From contig OMYY01000010.1 of NCBI GenBank assembly GCA_900315435.1, forward strand, positions 1-64,000: 64,000 nucleotides of DNA, given 5' to 3'. Under the pieces are notes generated by a model that was not told the DNA's origin, did no database searches, and saw nothing but the letters and a program-made list of their open reading frames with translations. Position 1 is the stretch's first letter. Each line of letters begins with the position of its first letter. This DNA is from an uncultured Spirochaetaceae bacterium. Lineage in GTDB: Bacteria > Spirochaetota > Spirochaetia > Sphaerochaetales > Sphaerochaetaceae. The translations under genes were made by a program, and so were the position numbers. Positions 1 to 8,786 of the stretch are shown one piece after another.

Positions 1-106
1 CGACAAGTTCCGCCTGGAGAAGGGGAAGACGATCCACCTCTTGGGCATCGCCTTCAGTTCCACGGGGCACACCGTCCAGGACTGGAAGGAAGAGGTGCTT
101 TGCTGA
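1..106 (+). CDS. C-terminal end of AAA-ATPase-like / PD-(D/E)XK protein (partial)
   Basis: Only the last 34 codons are present; the gene enters from the left edge and stops at the TGA at 104-106. The tail reads HLLGIAFSSTGHTVQDWKEE near its end. This matches from memory the closing beta-strand pattern (hxxGhxFSxxxRxhxDWxxE) of the abundant bacterial family with an N-terminal AAA-ATPase-like domain and a C-terminal PD-(D/E)XK nuclease-like domain, common in Bacteroidetes, clostridia and spirochaetes. No catalytic residue of either domain lies inside the window, so the assignment rests on this short motif. The function of that family is not established. Confidence 0.55.
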   Translation, partial: DKFRLEKGKTIHLLGIAFSSTGHTVQDWKEEVLC

Positions 107-143
107 CCAGAGGGCATGAATGCCCATGAACCCTCGATACCGT

Positions 144-1245
144 TTACATGTCGCCGGTGATGATGTCGAGGTAGACTGTATCGATGTAGGTGCCCACCGG
201 CAGTTCGTCCTGTTTCGTGAAGGATGCTGAGACCAGCTTTCTGATGGGCACGGTCGTTCCTTCAGGAATTTCCAAGGTGTTTGGCTGTTTCCTGTCCCGC
301 CACATCAAGTGTGACCGTGAATGCGTTGTGGTTGCTCTTGTCGTCATCCAGGTGCAGTTAGTAGTAACTGGATCCCGTACCGATTGGGTCGTTGTCATAC
401 ATGGCAATCTGCAGATGGTAATCCTTCTGGGGAAGATCCGAATTGTTCGTGCCGATCTCTAGCTTTGTCACTGGTTGTCCCGAGTATGTATACTTCGGAT
501 CAATCATCGCAGTGTTGCCCACGACAGACAAAAGAAGGGACTGTTTTTGTCCATGCCCGGAGTCGCCACGCCATGTCTCCTCAGTCGGGGAAAACTTTGG
601 CGCCACCCCAGTAGTCGAACGAATCGGCATTGTCAATCTGTACTATGGTGCGATTGACCTTTTTATCCTTCGTGCTGTTAATGAATTCTATTTGTCCTGG
701 CCGAAGGTCGACGTTCGAAAAGAAAATCGGCTTGTTGTTTGCTCCGATGAAGAACTCAATTTCGATAGTGGTGGGTTTCGTGTATTCCGTATTGTCATTA
801 TTTGCGCTGATTTTATGCCAGGTTCCGAGACTGTTGTTTGGAACAAGCATATTCTGTTCTGTGGAATCCGTGTTTACGACACCGTGTTCCCTCGGTGCAA
901 TCAAGAGTGAGATCTCACTGGTTTGCTGTCCACCCCAGGAAACCGTGGATGTGATCGTATTTGCCGGGATAGGAGAGCGAAGTATCAGCTCGTACACATG
1001 CACGTCGGGATCTTTGGCTGGATCGAACGCAAGCGTCAATTCCCCCAGATGGTACCACAGTCGGTTCTCATTGAGCTTTTGGGGAAAAATTCCTTGTATT
1101 GGGATGGAAGATTCAGGTACGTGTACCAGATGCCATGTTCAGCGGCTGGTGCCGGCTGATAGGTACCGGTAACCCTGGTCGCCGCCACTTGGGCGAGGAA
1201 TACAAGCAACAGGCCTGTGAAGAAAGGCAATCGTTTCCATTTCAT
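144..1245 (-). pseudogene. Decayed exported-protein gene (three frameshifts, one in-frame stop)
   Basis: Reading leftwards from 1245, the product starts with a clear signal peptide (MKWKRLPFFTGLLLVFLAQVAA). The frame breaks near 1080-1090, at a run of C, A and T bases, and resumes as LWYHLGELTLAFDPAKDPDV. It shifts again near 594 (DYWGGAKVF to PTEETWRGDS). It then meets an in-frame TAA at 358-360 between SSYY and LHLDDDKSNHNAFTV, and shifts once more near 260 into a tail ending VGTYIDTVYLDIITGDM. Spliced together this gives about 360 residues of beta-rich secreted protein. The last strand resembles the closing strand of spore-coat-U/fimbrial-type domains, but that is only an impression. Homopolymer runs at two breaks could be sequencing errors; the in-frame stop argues for real decay. 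Confidence 0.7.
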
Positions 1246-1278
1246 GCACTTTTTTCTAGTATACGAACTTTTATATTA

Positions 1279-1307
1279 GCAATACTCCCATGTGGTATAG
1301 TTGTCAA
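1279..1307 (-). promoter_or_regulatory. Candidate promoter of the decayed exported-protein gene
   Basis: On the minus strand TTGACA (1302-1307), a 17-base spacer and TATTGC (1279-1284) form a good -35 and a moderate -10. They lie 34-62 bases before the signal-peptide start codon. No other gene or strong signal was seen between 1246 and the MATE start at 1554. Confidence 0.4.
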
Positions 1308-1553
1308 TTGTGCAATATGAGAATGATTGATTATGAAAATAGAGTGATTTTCGCTTTTGATCTGGTGGAACATGGCGGTGCCCAATCATGGGGAAAACCG
1401 TTCGTGATACAGGGGCCCGCGTGTTCGATTGCCTGATGAAAGATGGTGGAGACGGGCACCAGCAACCAACTTGGGGTCAAGGACTTGCAGAAAAGGCCGG
1501 AAAGTACGATACAGAAAGTCATGCGTGTTCGAGAGAAGAAAGAGACCCAGAAT

Positions 1554-2891
1554 ATGACGCGCGGGCCGATTGCCCGCCAGTTGATTTCGTTCGCCATACC
1601 GTTGATGTTCGGCAACATTTTCCAGATGCTGTACAACACGGTGGATTCCATCGTCGTAGGCAACTTCGTGGGAACTGAAGCGCTTGCGGCCATCGGAGCG
1701 ACCACGATGGTGGTGAACTTGGCGGTCTTTTTCTTCAATGGGTTTTCTGTCGGAGCAGGAGTGGCCATCAGCAACGCCTTTGGCGCGGGCAATGCGAAAG
1801 ACCTCCATACGACCTTACAGACCGTCATGACGACGACCTTCATCGCATGCGTCCTGTTCACCGTCGTGGGGATGGCCGGAGTCAAGACGATGCTCAGGTT
1901 GATGGACACTCCTTCCGATGTGTTTGATGAGGCGACCACCTATCTGGTCATCTATTTCGCGGGAATCTCCGGCTTGCTGGTTTACAACATTGGCAGCGCC
2001 ATTCTTCGTGCCGTCGGAGATTCCCGAAGACCGTTGTTCTACCTGGTCATTACCAGCATCCTGAACATTTTCCTCGACCTGTTGTTCGTGCTGGTCTTCC
2101 ACCTCGGGATTGCCGGTGTCGCCTACGCCACCATCATCTCCCAGGCTTGCTCCGCCTGCATGATCATGTTCCTGCTTCTCCATACCGATGCGGTCTACCG
2201 CTTTACCTGGAAGGACATGCGCATCGATTCGGCTTCTTTCCGCAAGGTCATGCTGCTTGGCCTGCCTAATGGCATCCAGTCCGTGCTCACCGCCTTTTCC
2301 AATATTTTCGTGCAGGGCTATATCAACTATTTCGGTTCGGTCTGCATGGCCGGCTGGGGCTGCTACAACAAGGTGGACTCGTTCATCTTCCTGCCGGTCC
2401 AAAGCATGGCCATGGCCGCGACGACCTTCGTCGGACAGAATGACGGGGCAGGGAATACCGAACGGGTCAACAAAGGAACCTGGGCTGCCATGGGATTGTC
2501 CGTTTCCGTCGTTGCGGTCATCGCGACGCTGATCTGGGTGTTCGCCCCGTCTGCCGTACGGCTTTTCTCCCAGGACGAACAGGTCATCCGTTACGGCACG
2601 GCCTTCCTCAGGCTGAACAGCTTCTTTTTATTGTGCAACGACATCAACCACGTGCTCGCGGCAGCTCTCCGCGGCCGAGGGGATTCGCTTGGTCCCATGG
2701 TCATCATGCTGGTCGGTTTCGTGGCGATCCGGCAGACCTACCTGTTTCTCGTCACCCGGTTTGTCGCCAATACTCCGGCAATCGTCGGTTTCGGGTATCC
2801 TGTGGGGTGGATGGCGACCTGCGTGATTGAGGTGGTCTACTTTATCCGCAAGTGGTCGAAAAGCGGCAGGGATGTCGTTGTACAGGCCTGA
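1554..2891 (+). CDS. MATE family multidrug/Na+(H+) antiporter
   Basis: Twelve-helix efflux pump of about 445 residues, the normal length for MATE proteins, expected to export cationic drugs or metabolites against Na+ or H+. The N-terminus (MTRGPIARQLISFAIPLMFG, then NTVDSIVVGNFVG) is the typical start of the MepA/DinF-like bacterial branch. An ATG at 1521 and an open frame back to 1443 would add 11-37 residues. The 1554 start was chosen because AGAAGAAAGAG precedes it and family members begin there. It stands alone on the plus strand between two decayed genes. A second, distant MATE gene lies at 46336-47679. Confidence 0.88.
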   Translation: MTRGPIARQLISFAIPLMFGNIFQMLYNTVDSIVVGNFVGTEALAAIGATTMVVNLAVFFFNGFSVGAGVAISNAFGAGNAKDLHTTLQTVMTTTFIACVLFTVVGMAGVKTMLRLMDTPSDVFDEATTYLVIYFAGISGLLVYNIGSAILRAVGDSRRPLFYLVITSILNIFLDLLFVLVFHLGIAGVAYATIISQACSACMIMFLLLHTDAVYRFTWKDMRIDSASFRKVMLLGLPNGIQSVLTAFSNIFVQGYINYFGSVCMAGWGCYNKVDSFIFLPVQSMAMAATTFVGQNDGAGNTERVNKGTWAAMGLSVSVVAVIATLIWVFAPSAVRLFSQDEQVIRYGTAFLRLNSFFLLCNDINHVLAAALRGRGDSLGPMVIMLVGFVAIRQTYLFLVTRFVANTPAIVGFGYPVGWMATCVIEVVYFIRKWSKSGRDVVVQA

Positions 2892-3022
2892 GTCGACCAC
2901 CCGGAGGTATGCGGCCACGGACGGTTGCCTGTAAAGGGATACATCGAGACTCGGTGGATGATGGTTCCGATGTCACGGTGCCGGTACAGGCATGTTTCTT
3001 GTCCAACAGGTTTGACAGTTAG

Positions 3023-3322
3023 ATTGCTCTGTTGAACCGGCAAATGGCCAAGGTGGAGAACGCATATCTCCTCAATACTCCTCGATTGCAATGAGCCCCC
3101 TTGTCTGCTCGGTTCCGTCGGAGGATTGCCCAGAGCCAACTTGACGCCGCCCGCGTGATCGTCACCACCAGCCAGCGGGTTGTGGACCTGGCGCGCACCT
3201 CGGTGGAGAACGGGCTCGCGACCCAGATGGCCTTGGCCCAGGCGGAGGTCAACCTGGCAAGCGCCCGGTACGCCTGCGAAGCCGCACTCTATGATGGAGA
3301 GTTCGCAATGGGGTGTCGCTGA
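3023..3322 (+). pseudogene. Remnant of TolC-like outer-membrane efflux protein
   Basis: Two short out-of-frame pieces survive. Piece one (3023-3094) reads LLNRQMAKVENAYLLN and ends at a TGA. Piece two (3101-3322) contains QLDAARVIVTTSQRVVDLAR, then VENGLATQMALAQAEVNLAS. The heptad-like A/L pattern with a GLAT turn and AEVNLA repeat is characteristic of the coiled-coil barrel of TolC/outer-membrane efflux proteins. There is no signal peptide and no full barrel, so this is a fragment. The rest of 2892-3409 holds only a weak hairpin (GTCCCT at 3335-3340 with AGGGAC at 3363-3368) that might end the ABC operon on the opposite strand. Confidence 0.55.
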
Positions 3323-3409
3323 TGTATCCCATATGTCCCTCCGGCCGGATCATTCCTGCCGAAGGGACCCGGGGAGACGTTTGCGATGTATTCCGAACGA
3401 CCAATCGGG

Positions 3410-5164
3410 TCATTCCATCTCCTCATGGTTTGCAAGTGACCAGTTCTGTCCCTCTGTCTGCAGGCGTACCATATCGGCGAATAGACCCTGTCTTGCCATG
3501 AGCTCCTCCGGGGTTCCTTGCTCTGAGACATGCCCGTCTGACAGGACGACGATGGTGTCTGCCTTGGCGATCGTGCGCATGCGGTGGGCGATGACGATGA
3601 CGGTTTTCTTCTTGATGAGCCGGGTCAACGCGCTTTGTATCTCCGTCTCGTTCTCCACGTCGAGTGATGCCGTGGCTTCGTCCAGCAGGATGATTGGCGC
3701 ATCTTTCAGGAAAGCTCTCGCGATGGAAATACGTTGGCGTTCTCCTCCGGAAAGCTTGCAGCCATTCTCGCCGATTACCGTATCGTATCCGTCCGGAAGG
3801 CGTTGTACGAAGGTGTCGCAGCCAGCCAGTCGGGCCGCTTCCTCCACTTCCTTGTCCGTGGCATCCTTTTTGCCGATGCGGATGTTTTCCCTGACCGTGT
3901 TGTTGAAGAGCGTGACATCCTGAAAGACGATGGAGAAAGCGCCAAGCAGGGTCTCCGGATCAATCGTCCGTATGTCCACGCCTCCAATGGTGATGTTTCC
4001 CGTATCGGCGACCCAGAAGCGCGCTGCAAGCCTGCCGACCGTGGTCTTTCCTCCTCCGGATGGTCCGACCAATGCGGTCACCTTGCCTTGGCCCGCGGTA
4101 AAGGATACGTCGGAGAGCGCATGGTGTTCTTCTTCCCCATAGGAAAACCCGACATGGTCAAAGACAATCGTATAGCCTTTCGGAGAAAAGGCAGTGGTTC
4201 CTCCCTGCTCGGTGGAGTGGTTGATGGCCTGGATGCGGTCCACGTTGATTTGCAGGGCGTTGATTGCCGCCAGATTGACCAACGTCTCGCCCATCGGATC
4301 GTACAAGCGCGAAGCGACGAGGAGGAAACAGAAGAACTGCATGAGGGTCAGGGTGCCTCCTGTCAACATGGCGCCGCCTGCAAGCGCCACTGTCGCGATG
4401 CCGAACCTGAGCAATAGCTGGGCGCTGACTACGAAGATGGCGGTTCCCAGCTCATTGCCGATGGAACGGCGTTCCACCAGGTCGATTTCTGTTTCCAGCT
4501 CGTCAAGGTAGGCATGTTCCGCATTGTTGCACTTCAGGTCCCGCAGGGTCTCGATGTATTCCTGCACATGGTCGGCCAAATCGATTTTTGCTTGCTGCTG
4601 GGTGCGGGAGAAATGGTTTTGCACCCGTTTCGACGTCAGCACGATGAAGAGCGAGATGGGAATCGGCCATACGGCGGCCAACGCCATACGCCATTGGAAG
4701 AAGCAGAGCCCGATAGAGAGGATCATGGTCGAGATCATGCTGCCATAGAACTGGGGAATCATATGGGATCCGGCGTGTTCCATCGCCTCCGCGTCGGACA
4801 TGATGGTGCTTGTCAGGTCCGCGAGGTCTTTCTTGGCGAAGAAGGAAAGGGGGAGTTTGCGGAGTTTCTCCGCAAGAGAGATTCTTCGTGTGGCAGATTC
4901 CGTGTATGTGGCACGATAGGTGGTATCGTACTGCCATATGCTCGCCGCTGCAATCAATGCCAGGCATATTCCGATACCGCCGACGTACATCCCTATACGG
5001 GTGAAGAGCCTTATGCCTTGCAGGCAGTCTCCGGTGAACAGGTACAACAGCGATACCGGGGCCATCAAAGCCATGTTTTGCATCACCACCGCGGCGATGG
5101 CGGAGACCATGTCCTTGGCACCCTTGTCGGACAATGCGAATGTTTCCTTGAAATAGCGGGTCAT
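3410..5164 (-). CDS. ABC exporter half-transporter B (TMD-NBD)
   Basis: 584-residue half transporter with six predicted membrane segments in the first 300 residues, then an ATPase domain with Walker A GPSGGGKTT (about 364-372), signature LSGGERQR (about 469-476) and Walker B IILLDEAT (about 488-495). The start at 5164 was chosen because GGTAGGAGAAGCAGT precedes that ATG; an open frame 16 codons further upstream lacks a ribosome site. The gene overlaps the stop of the next exporter gene by four bases (ATGA), so the two are translationally coupled and almost certainly form a heterodimer. Substrate unknown; the family includes drug, lipid and peptide exporters. Confidence 0.88.
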   Translation of the reverse strand: MTRYFKETFALSDKGAKDMVSAIAAVVMQNMALMAPVSLLYLFTGDCLQGIRLFTRIGMYVGGIGICLALIAAASIWQYDTTYRATYTESATRRISLAEKLRKLPLSFFAKKDLADLTSTIMSDAEAMEHAGSHMIPQFYGSMISTMILSIGLCFFQWRMALAAVWPIPISLFIVLTSKRVQNHFSRTQQQAKIDLADHVQEYIETLRDLKCNNAEHAYLDELETEIDLVERRSIGNELGTAIFVVSAQLLLRFGIATVALAGGAMLTGGTLTLMQFFCFLLVASRLYDPMGETLVNLAAINALQINVDRIQAINHSTEQGGTTAFSPKGYTIVFDHVGFSYGEEEHHALSDVSFTAGQGKVTALVGPSGGGKTTVGRLAARFWVADTGNITIGGVDIRTIDPETLLGAFSIVFQDVTLFNNTVRENIRIGKKDATDKEVEEAARLAGCDTFVQRLPDGYDTVIGENGCKLSGGERQRISIARAFLKDAPIILLDEATASLDVENETEIQSALTRLIKKKTVIVIAHRMRTIAKADTIVVLSDGHVSEQGTPEELMARQGLFADMVRLQTEGQNWSLANHEEME

Positions 5165-6945
5165 ACTGCTTCTCCTACCTTCCAATCGACAGCTCTTTGA
5201 TATTCCATCCACATCGTGTGGTACAGGCCTTGTCGTTCGATCAGCTCGTCATGCGTGCCCGACTCCACCACCACGCCATGGTCAAGCACGTAGATTGCAT
5301 CCGCGTTCCGGGCTGTGGAGAGGCGGTGGGCGATCATGATGACCGTGCTGTGCCTTGCCAGTTCCGTAAGCGCTTTTTGGACAAGCACCTCGTTCTCCGG
5401 GTCGGCGAACGCCGTCGCTTCATCCAGGATGACCAGCGGGGCCTTTTTCACGATTGCTCTGGCGATGGCGATGCGTTGCCTTTCTCCTCCGGAAAGGTAT
5501 GTCCCCCTGGTCCCAAGTACGGTATGGATGCCATGCGGCAATCTGGCGATGATGTCGTCGCATTGGGCGGCATGCAGAGCTGCCTCCAGCTCCGTATCTG
5601 TGGCTTCTGGCCTGGCGACACGGAGGTTGTCCGCAATGGAGCGTTTGAGGAGCCTGCTGTCCTGGAACACGGCGGAGACCGTGCGCATCAGTTCGTCTTT
5701 CCCGATATTCCTGATGTCCACGCCGCCGATAGCCACGCTACCCTCGTCAGGGTCGAAAAAGCGGAGGATAAGGTTCGCCACCGTCGTCTTGCCGCTGCCG
5801 GACGGTCCCACCAGGGCGACTATCCGGTCTTTGTCCACGCGTATCGAAAGATGGCTTACCGCGGCTTCGGCCTCCTTCACATACCGGTATGTCACATCGC
5901 GGAGTTCCACCGAAACCATACGGGGTGGGACCTTTGCCGGGCCTTGGGGAAGCGGAGCTATGGCAAGGATCGTGCGTACCCGCATGACTGCATCGTTGAT
6001 TTTCATGCCGTTCTCCGCCAGGAACATCACCCGTTGCATCGTTGTGGAGAGGAGAGGGGAGAAGATGACGTAGAACAGGAAGTTCACGAGGATGGCGCCT
6101 GCCGCAACTTGACCTCGTGTCAAAGCCAGCATCAGCCCGATCAGGAAGGCGAACGCAGAATGGATGAACAGGGTGAACAGGATCATGGGAGTCCGGCAGG
6201 CGACGGTATAGTTCATGCAGAACTTCCCGTACTCGTCGATGGAATGCTTGAACCGGTGGAAGGAAAAGACGGTTTGCCCGAAGGTCTTCACTACCGGAAT
6301 TCCCCGTATGTACTCCACCGCCTCGTTGGACATGGATTCCAGCGCGTTTTGGTACGCCTGCATGTCCTTTGCCATCGACGGACCCGCCATGCGGAACATC
6401 ATGGCGAAGGCGGCGAAGATGGGCACGAGGCAGGCGACGCCGAACCGCCAGTCGTACAGAAACAGCATCACGACCAGCGCGATTGGGGTAGCGACGGCCT
6501 GCACCATGTCGGGCAGGTTGTGGGCGAGAAGCGCCTCCGTGGACGAAGTCGCCTCTGTCACGATACGGCGTACCTTCCCGGAACCCATCGAGTCGGCAAA
6601 TCCGACAGGAAGTTTGGCGATATGCCCGAGCAGATCCTTTTTCATCGCTCCGGCCACGTGGAAGGCCGCGATGTGGGAGCACATCAGCGCCCCGAAATAG
6701 ACCACGGTGGCGATGAGCGAGAACAAAAGAGCCGTCCATCCGTTGCGCGTGATATGGACTGCCCGGGAAAAGTCCGGATTGACCGCGATTACCTCGTCGA
6801 GAATCCTCCATAGGTAGACGAACGGCATGAGTGCCAGCACGCCTGCCGTGGCGGAAAGCAGGAGCGAAAGATAGGTGAGTGCCCTCGTCTTCCCCGCATA
6901 CTCCATCAGTACGGAGAAGGATGATGGTTGCTTCCGGCAGGTCAT
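5161..6945 (-). CDS. ABC exporter half-transporter A (TMD-NBD)
   Basis: 594 residues, first gene of the exporter pair. Membrane helices fill roughly residues 20-310. The ATPase domain carries GPSGSGKTT (about 378), LSGGERQR (about 483) and LVILDEAT (about 502), all intact, so both nucleotide sites of the predicted heterodimer should be catalytic. A TetR-family gene lies directly upstream on the same strand. An inverted repeat in the 92-base gap between them suggests that regulator represses the pair, the classic arrangement for inducible export. The start follows GGAGGCTCATTG. Confidence 0.88.
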   Translation of the reverse strand: MTCRKQPSSFSVLMEYAGKTRALTYLSLLLSATAGVLALMPFVYLWRILDEVIAVNPDFSRAVHITRNGWTALLFSLIATVVYFGALMCSHIAAFHVAGAMKKDLLGHIAKLPVGFADSMGSGKVRRIVTEATSSTEALLAHNLPDMVQAVATPIALVVMLFLYDWRFGVACLVPIFAAFAMMFRMAGPSMAKDMQAYQNALESMSNEAVEYIRGIPVVKTFGQTVFSFHRFKHSIDEYGKFCMNYTVACRTPMILFTLFIHSAFAFLIGLMLALTRGQVAAGAILVNFLFYVIFSPLLSTTMQRVMFLAENGMKINDAVMRVRTILAIAPLPQGPAKVPPRMVSVELRDVTYRYVKEAEAAVSHLSIRVDKDRIVALVGPSGSGKTTVANLILRFFDPDEGSVAIGGVDIRNIGKDELMRTVSAVFQDSRLLKRSIADNLRVARPEATDTELEAALHAAQCDDIIARLPHGIHTVLGTRGTYLSGGERQRIAIARAIVKKAPLVILDEATAFADPENEVLVQKALTELARHSTVIMIAHRLSTARNADAIYVLDHGVVVESGTHDELIERQGLYHTMWMEYQRAVDWKVGEAV

Positions 6946-6962
6946 ACAATGAGCCTCCTTTG

Positions 6963-6978
6963 GTTAGTTTATCCTAAC
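6963..6978. promoter_or_regulatory. Candidate TetR operator before the ABC exporter pair
   Basis: Inverted repeat GTTAG-(6 bases)-CTAAC lies 18-33 bases upstream of the exporter start codon, where it would cover the promoter or transcription start. It differs in sequence from the palindrome upstream of the tetR gene itself, so common regulation is not proven. Confidence 0.4.
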
Positions 6979-7037
6979 TTATAGGGGATATTTTATGGGG
7001 ACTCCCCGTCCCCTCGTTTGAATCGCCCAAATGGCTG

Positions 7038-7658
7038 TCAGATGCCCATAAGGGCCCTCCATCCTGCGCTATAGAACAAGTACAGCTGTCTGGCGCACCG
7101 CATTGCCGTCTCTTTGGGAATCGCATGGACGACAAACTCGCACAACGCCTCGAACATCCCGCTGATGATGCTGTGTTCAAGCTCCGGTTCGACCTTGTGG
7201 GGCATCGGGTGTCCTGTTTGCCGCAGGTGTTCGGCAAATTGCCGGTTGCTTGCAATCTCCCTCAACGTCAGTTCATGGATCAAATTTTCGTAAGGGGTGC
7301 CTGAAGCGGCGCAAAAGAGCAGCTTGCACGAGGTCTGATGCTGGTACATGTAGTCCACCATTGCGAGCATGCATTCACTTCCTATGTGTCCTATGTGCTT
7401 CTCCTGTTCTTGGCCGGTCTTGTTCCAAAATGATGCTAGCGCGTCGTCATACATCTGCAGCAGATGCTGGTACTCCTGTCCGACGAGAGCATCGAACAGC
7501 GCATCCTTGCTGGGAAAGTGCCAGTAGACGGATCCGGTGGTGACGCCTGCCTTCTTGGCAATGGCCCGCAACGAAGCGTCCCGGAATCCCTTTTCCTGGA
7601 ATTCTGAAGTCGCTGTCGCAAGAATCTGTTGCCTTGTGGAATACCCGTGCGTGTCCAT
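7038..7658 (-). CDS. TetR/AcrR family transcriptional repressor
   Basis: 206 residues. The N-terminal TetR helix-turn-helix is clear: RQQILATATSEFQEKGFRDA, SLRAIAKKAGVTTGSVYWHF, then SKDALFDALV. The variable C-terminal domain (residues 60-206) should bind an inducer and form the dimer. It lies 92 bases upstream of the ABC exporter pair on the same strand and probably senses a substrate of that pump. A perfect palindrome sits 13 bases before its start codon, consistent with autoregulation. Confidence 0.88.
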   Translation of the reverse strand: MDTHGYSTRQQILATATSEFQEKGFRDASLRAIAKKAGVTTGSVYWHFPSKDALFDALVGQEYQHLLQMYDDALASFWNKTGQEQEKHIGHIGSECMLAMVDYMYQHQTSCKLLFCAASGTPYENLIHELTLREIASNRQFAEHLRQTGHPMPHKVEPELEHSIISGMFEALCEFVVHAIPKETAMRCARQLYLFYSAGWRALMGI

Positions 7659-7670
7659 CTACTCTGTTCC

Positions 7671-7683
7671 ATAACAATGTTAT
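7671..7683. promoter_or_regulatory. Candidate TetR autoregulatory operator
   Basis: Perfect palindrome ATAACA-A-TGTTAT immediately upstream of the tetR start codon. It is short for a TetR operator (usually 14-20 bases), so the true site may be longer. The stretch from here to 7950 is AT-rich and shows no convincing gene. Confidence 0.4.
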
Positions 7684-7953
7684 AGATTAATATTACATTA
7701 TATAGTGATTGATTGTCCAGAAAATCTTTCTTGATTCTTGCCCGGAAGAAATTCTTTTGTTTTACGGAGGACTCACGCTTCTCCCAGCACAAACCCATGG
7801 TCTGTCTGGTGGAGTTGGAGATGGAAGCAGACTCCGTCGCCAAGCCAGAAGGTCTGGGAATACTCGATGGGCCTCAGAAGGTGCGCAAAGACAGAAATGA
7901 GAAATGATGTTTCCTTGGTATATACAAAAATAATTTGAAATAGTACAAAATCG

Positions 7954-8001
7954 TTGACAACACCCCTAACGCACCCTACCCTGAAAATAGGTTGTATACA
8001 G
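7954..8001 (+). promoter_or_regulatory. Candidate promoter and GntR operator
   Basis: TTGACA (7954-7959), a 17-base spacer and TACCCT (7977-7982) form a possible promoter. Just downstream, TTGTATACAG (7992-8001) has a GTATAC core, a pattern often bound by FadR-type GntR repressors. The arrangement suggests negative autoregulation of the GntR-PfkB operon. Confidence 0.4.
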
Positions 8002-8048
8002 TAAGGAGGCGGCGCCGGAACAGAGCGTGTGCAAGAGGTGTAGACGGG

Positions 8049-8756
8049 ATGGAACGAGAAGAGTTGATGCCGGATACCTTGGTGGGTGATGCATACCGGA
8101 AGATGCTGGATGGCATCTGGGCCTACCGTTACGCACCGGGTTCTTCGCTTTCTGATTTCACTCTCTCGAAGGAGCTCGGCATCAGCCGGACTCCTATCCG
8201 TGAAGCGTTGTTCCTCCTGATTGATGATGGGTTGGTGAGAAAGAAAGGGGCAGGTGGATTTGAGGTGACGGATATCACCAAGGAAGAAATCGAGGACCTG
8301 TACGATGCGCGGAGCGAACTTGAGGTCGCCATGTTGCATCTGACCTTCCAGAAAGGCGTCCCTGTCGGGTTGGTGGATACGCTCCGCTACCTGAACGGAA
8401 ACCTGTTGTCCTGCTTGAAGCGTGGCGAGATTCTTCCAACCTTGGATTTCGACGCGCGGATCCACCATACCTTGGCTTTGTCTTCGGGAAACAGGCGTTT
8501 GCTTGCCTATTTCGAGCGGATCGAGAAACAGGTCAAGCGCATCCAGCTCTTTTCGGTAATCCACGGCCACCAGGAAACGATGGACGAGCATCGGAGGATC
8601 ATCGACGCGCTTGAGCAGAACGATTTCCGTTCTTGCGAACGGGCGCTCCGGATCAACATCGACAATGCCAAGCGGCAACATCAGGCAGCGCTGGAGAACG
8701 GATTGGGCGAACGATGGTGGATGATTGCCACCTCCATCCAGAATGCACGTCATTGA
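8049..8756 (+). CDS. GntR family regulator, FadR/FCD subfamily
   Basis: 235 residues. The winged helix reads LSDFTLSKELGISRTPIREA, followed by LFLLIDDGLVRKKGAGGFEV. The rest is an all-helical FCD ligand domain with an RSELE segment and conserved histidines (IHHTLA, GHQETMDEHRRII) that usually bind a metal and a carboxylate or sugar-acid effector. The start at 8049 follows GAGGTG; translation from 7992 is possible but lacks a ribosome site. The PfkB kinase follows after 30 bases, so the effector is probably that kinase's substrate or product. Confidence 0.85.
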   Translation: MEREELMPDTLVGDAYRKMLDGIWAYRYAPGSSLSDFTLSKELGISRTPIREALFLLIDDGLVRKKGAGGFEVTDITKEEIEDLYDARSELEVAMLHLTFQKGVPVGLVDTLRYLNGNLLSCLKRGEILPTLDFDARIHHTLALSSGNRRLLAYFERIEKQVKRIQLFSVIHGHQETMDEHRRIIDALEQNDFRSCERALRINIDNAKRQHQAALENGLGERWWMIATSIQNARH

Positions 8757-8786
8757 ATGGTCGGTCTCGAGAAAGGAAGGAGAAGC

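Noticed and set aside
358-360. In-frame TAA as evidence for recoding or a reassigned stop codon
   Set aside because: The same gene also has three frameshifts, and the dozens of intact genes in the window end normally at TAA, TAG and TGA. Decay explains it better.
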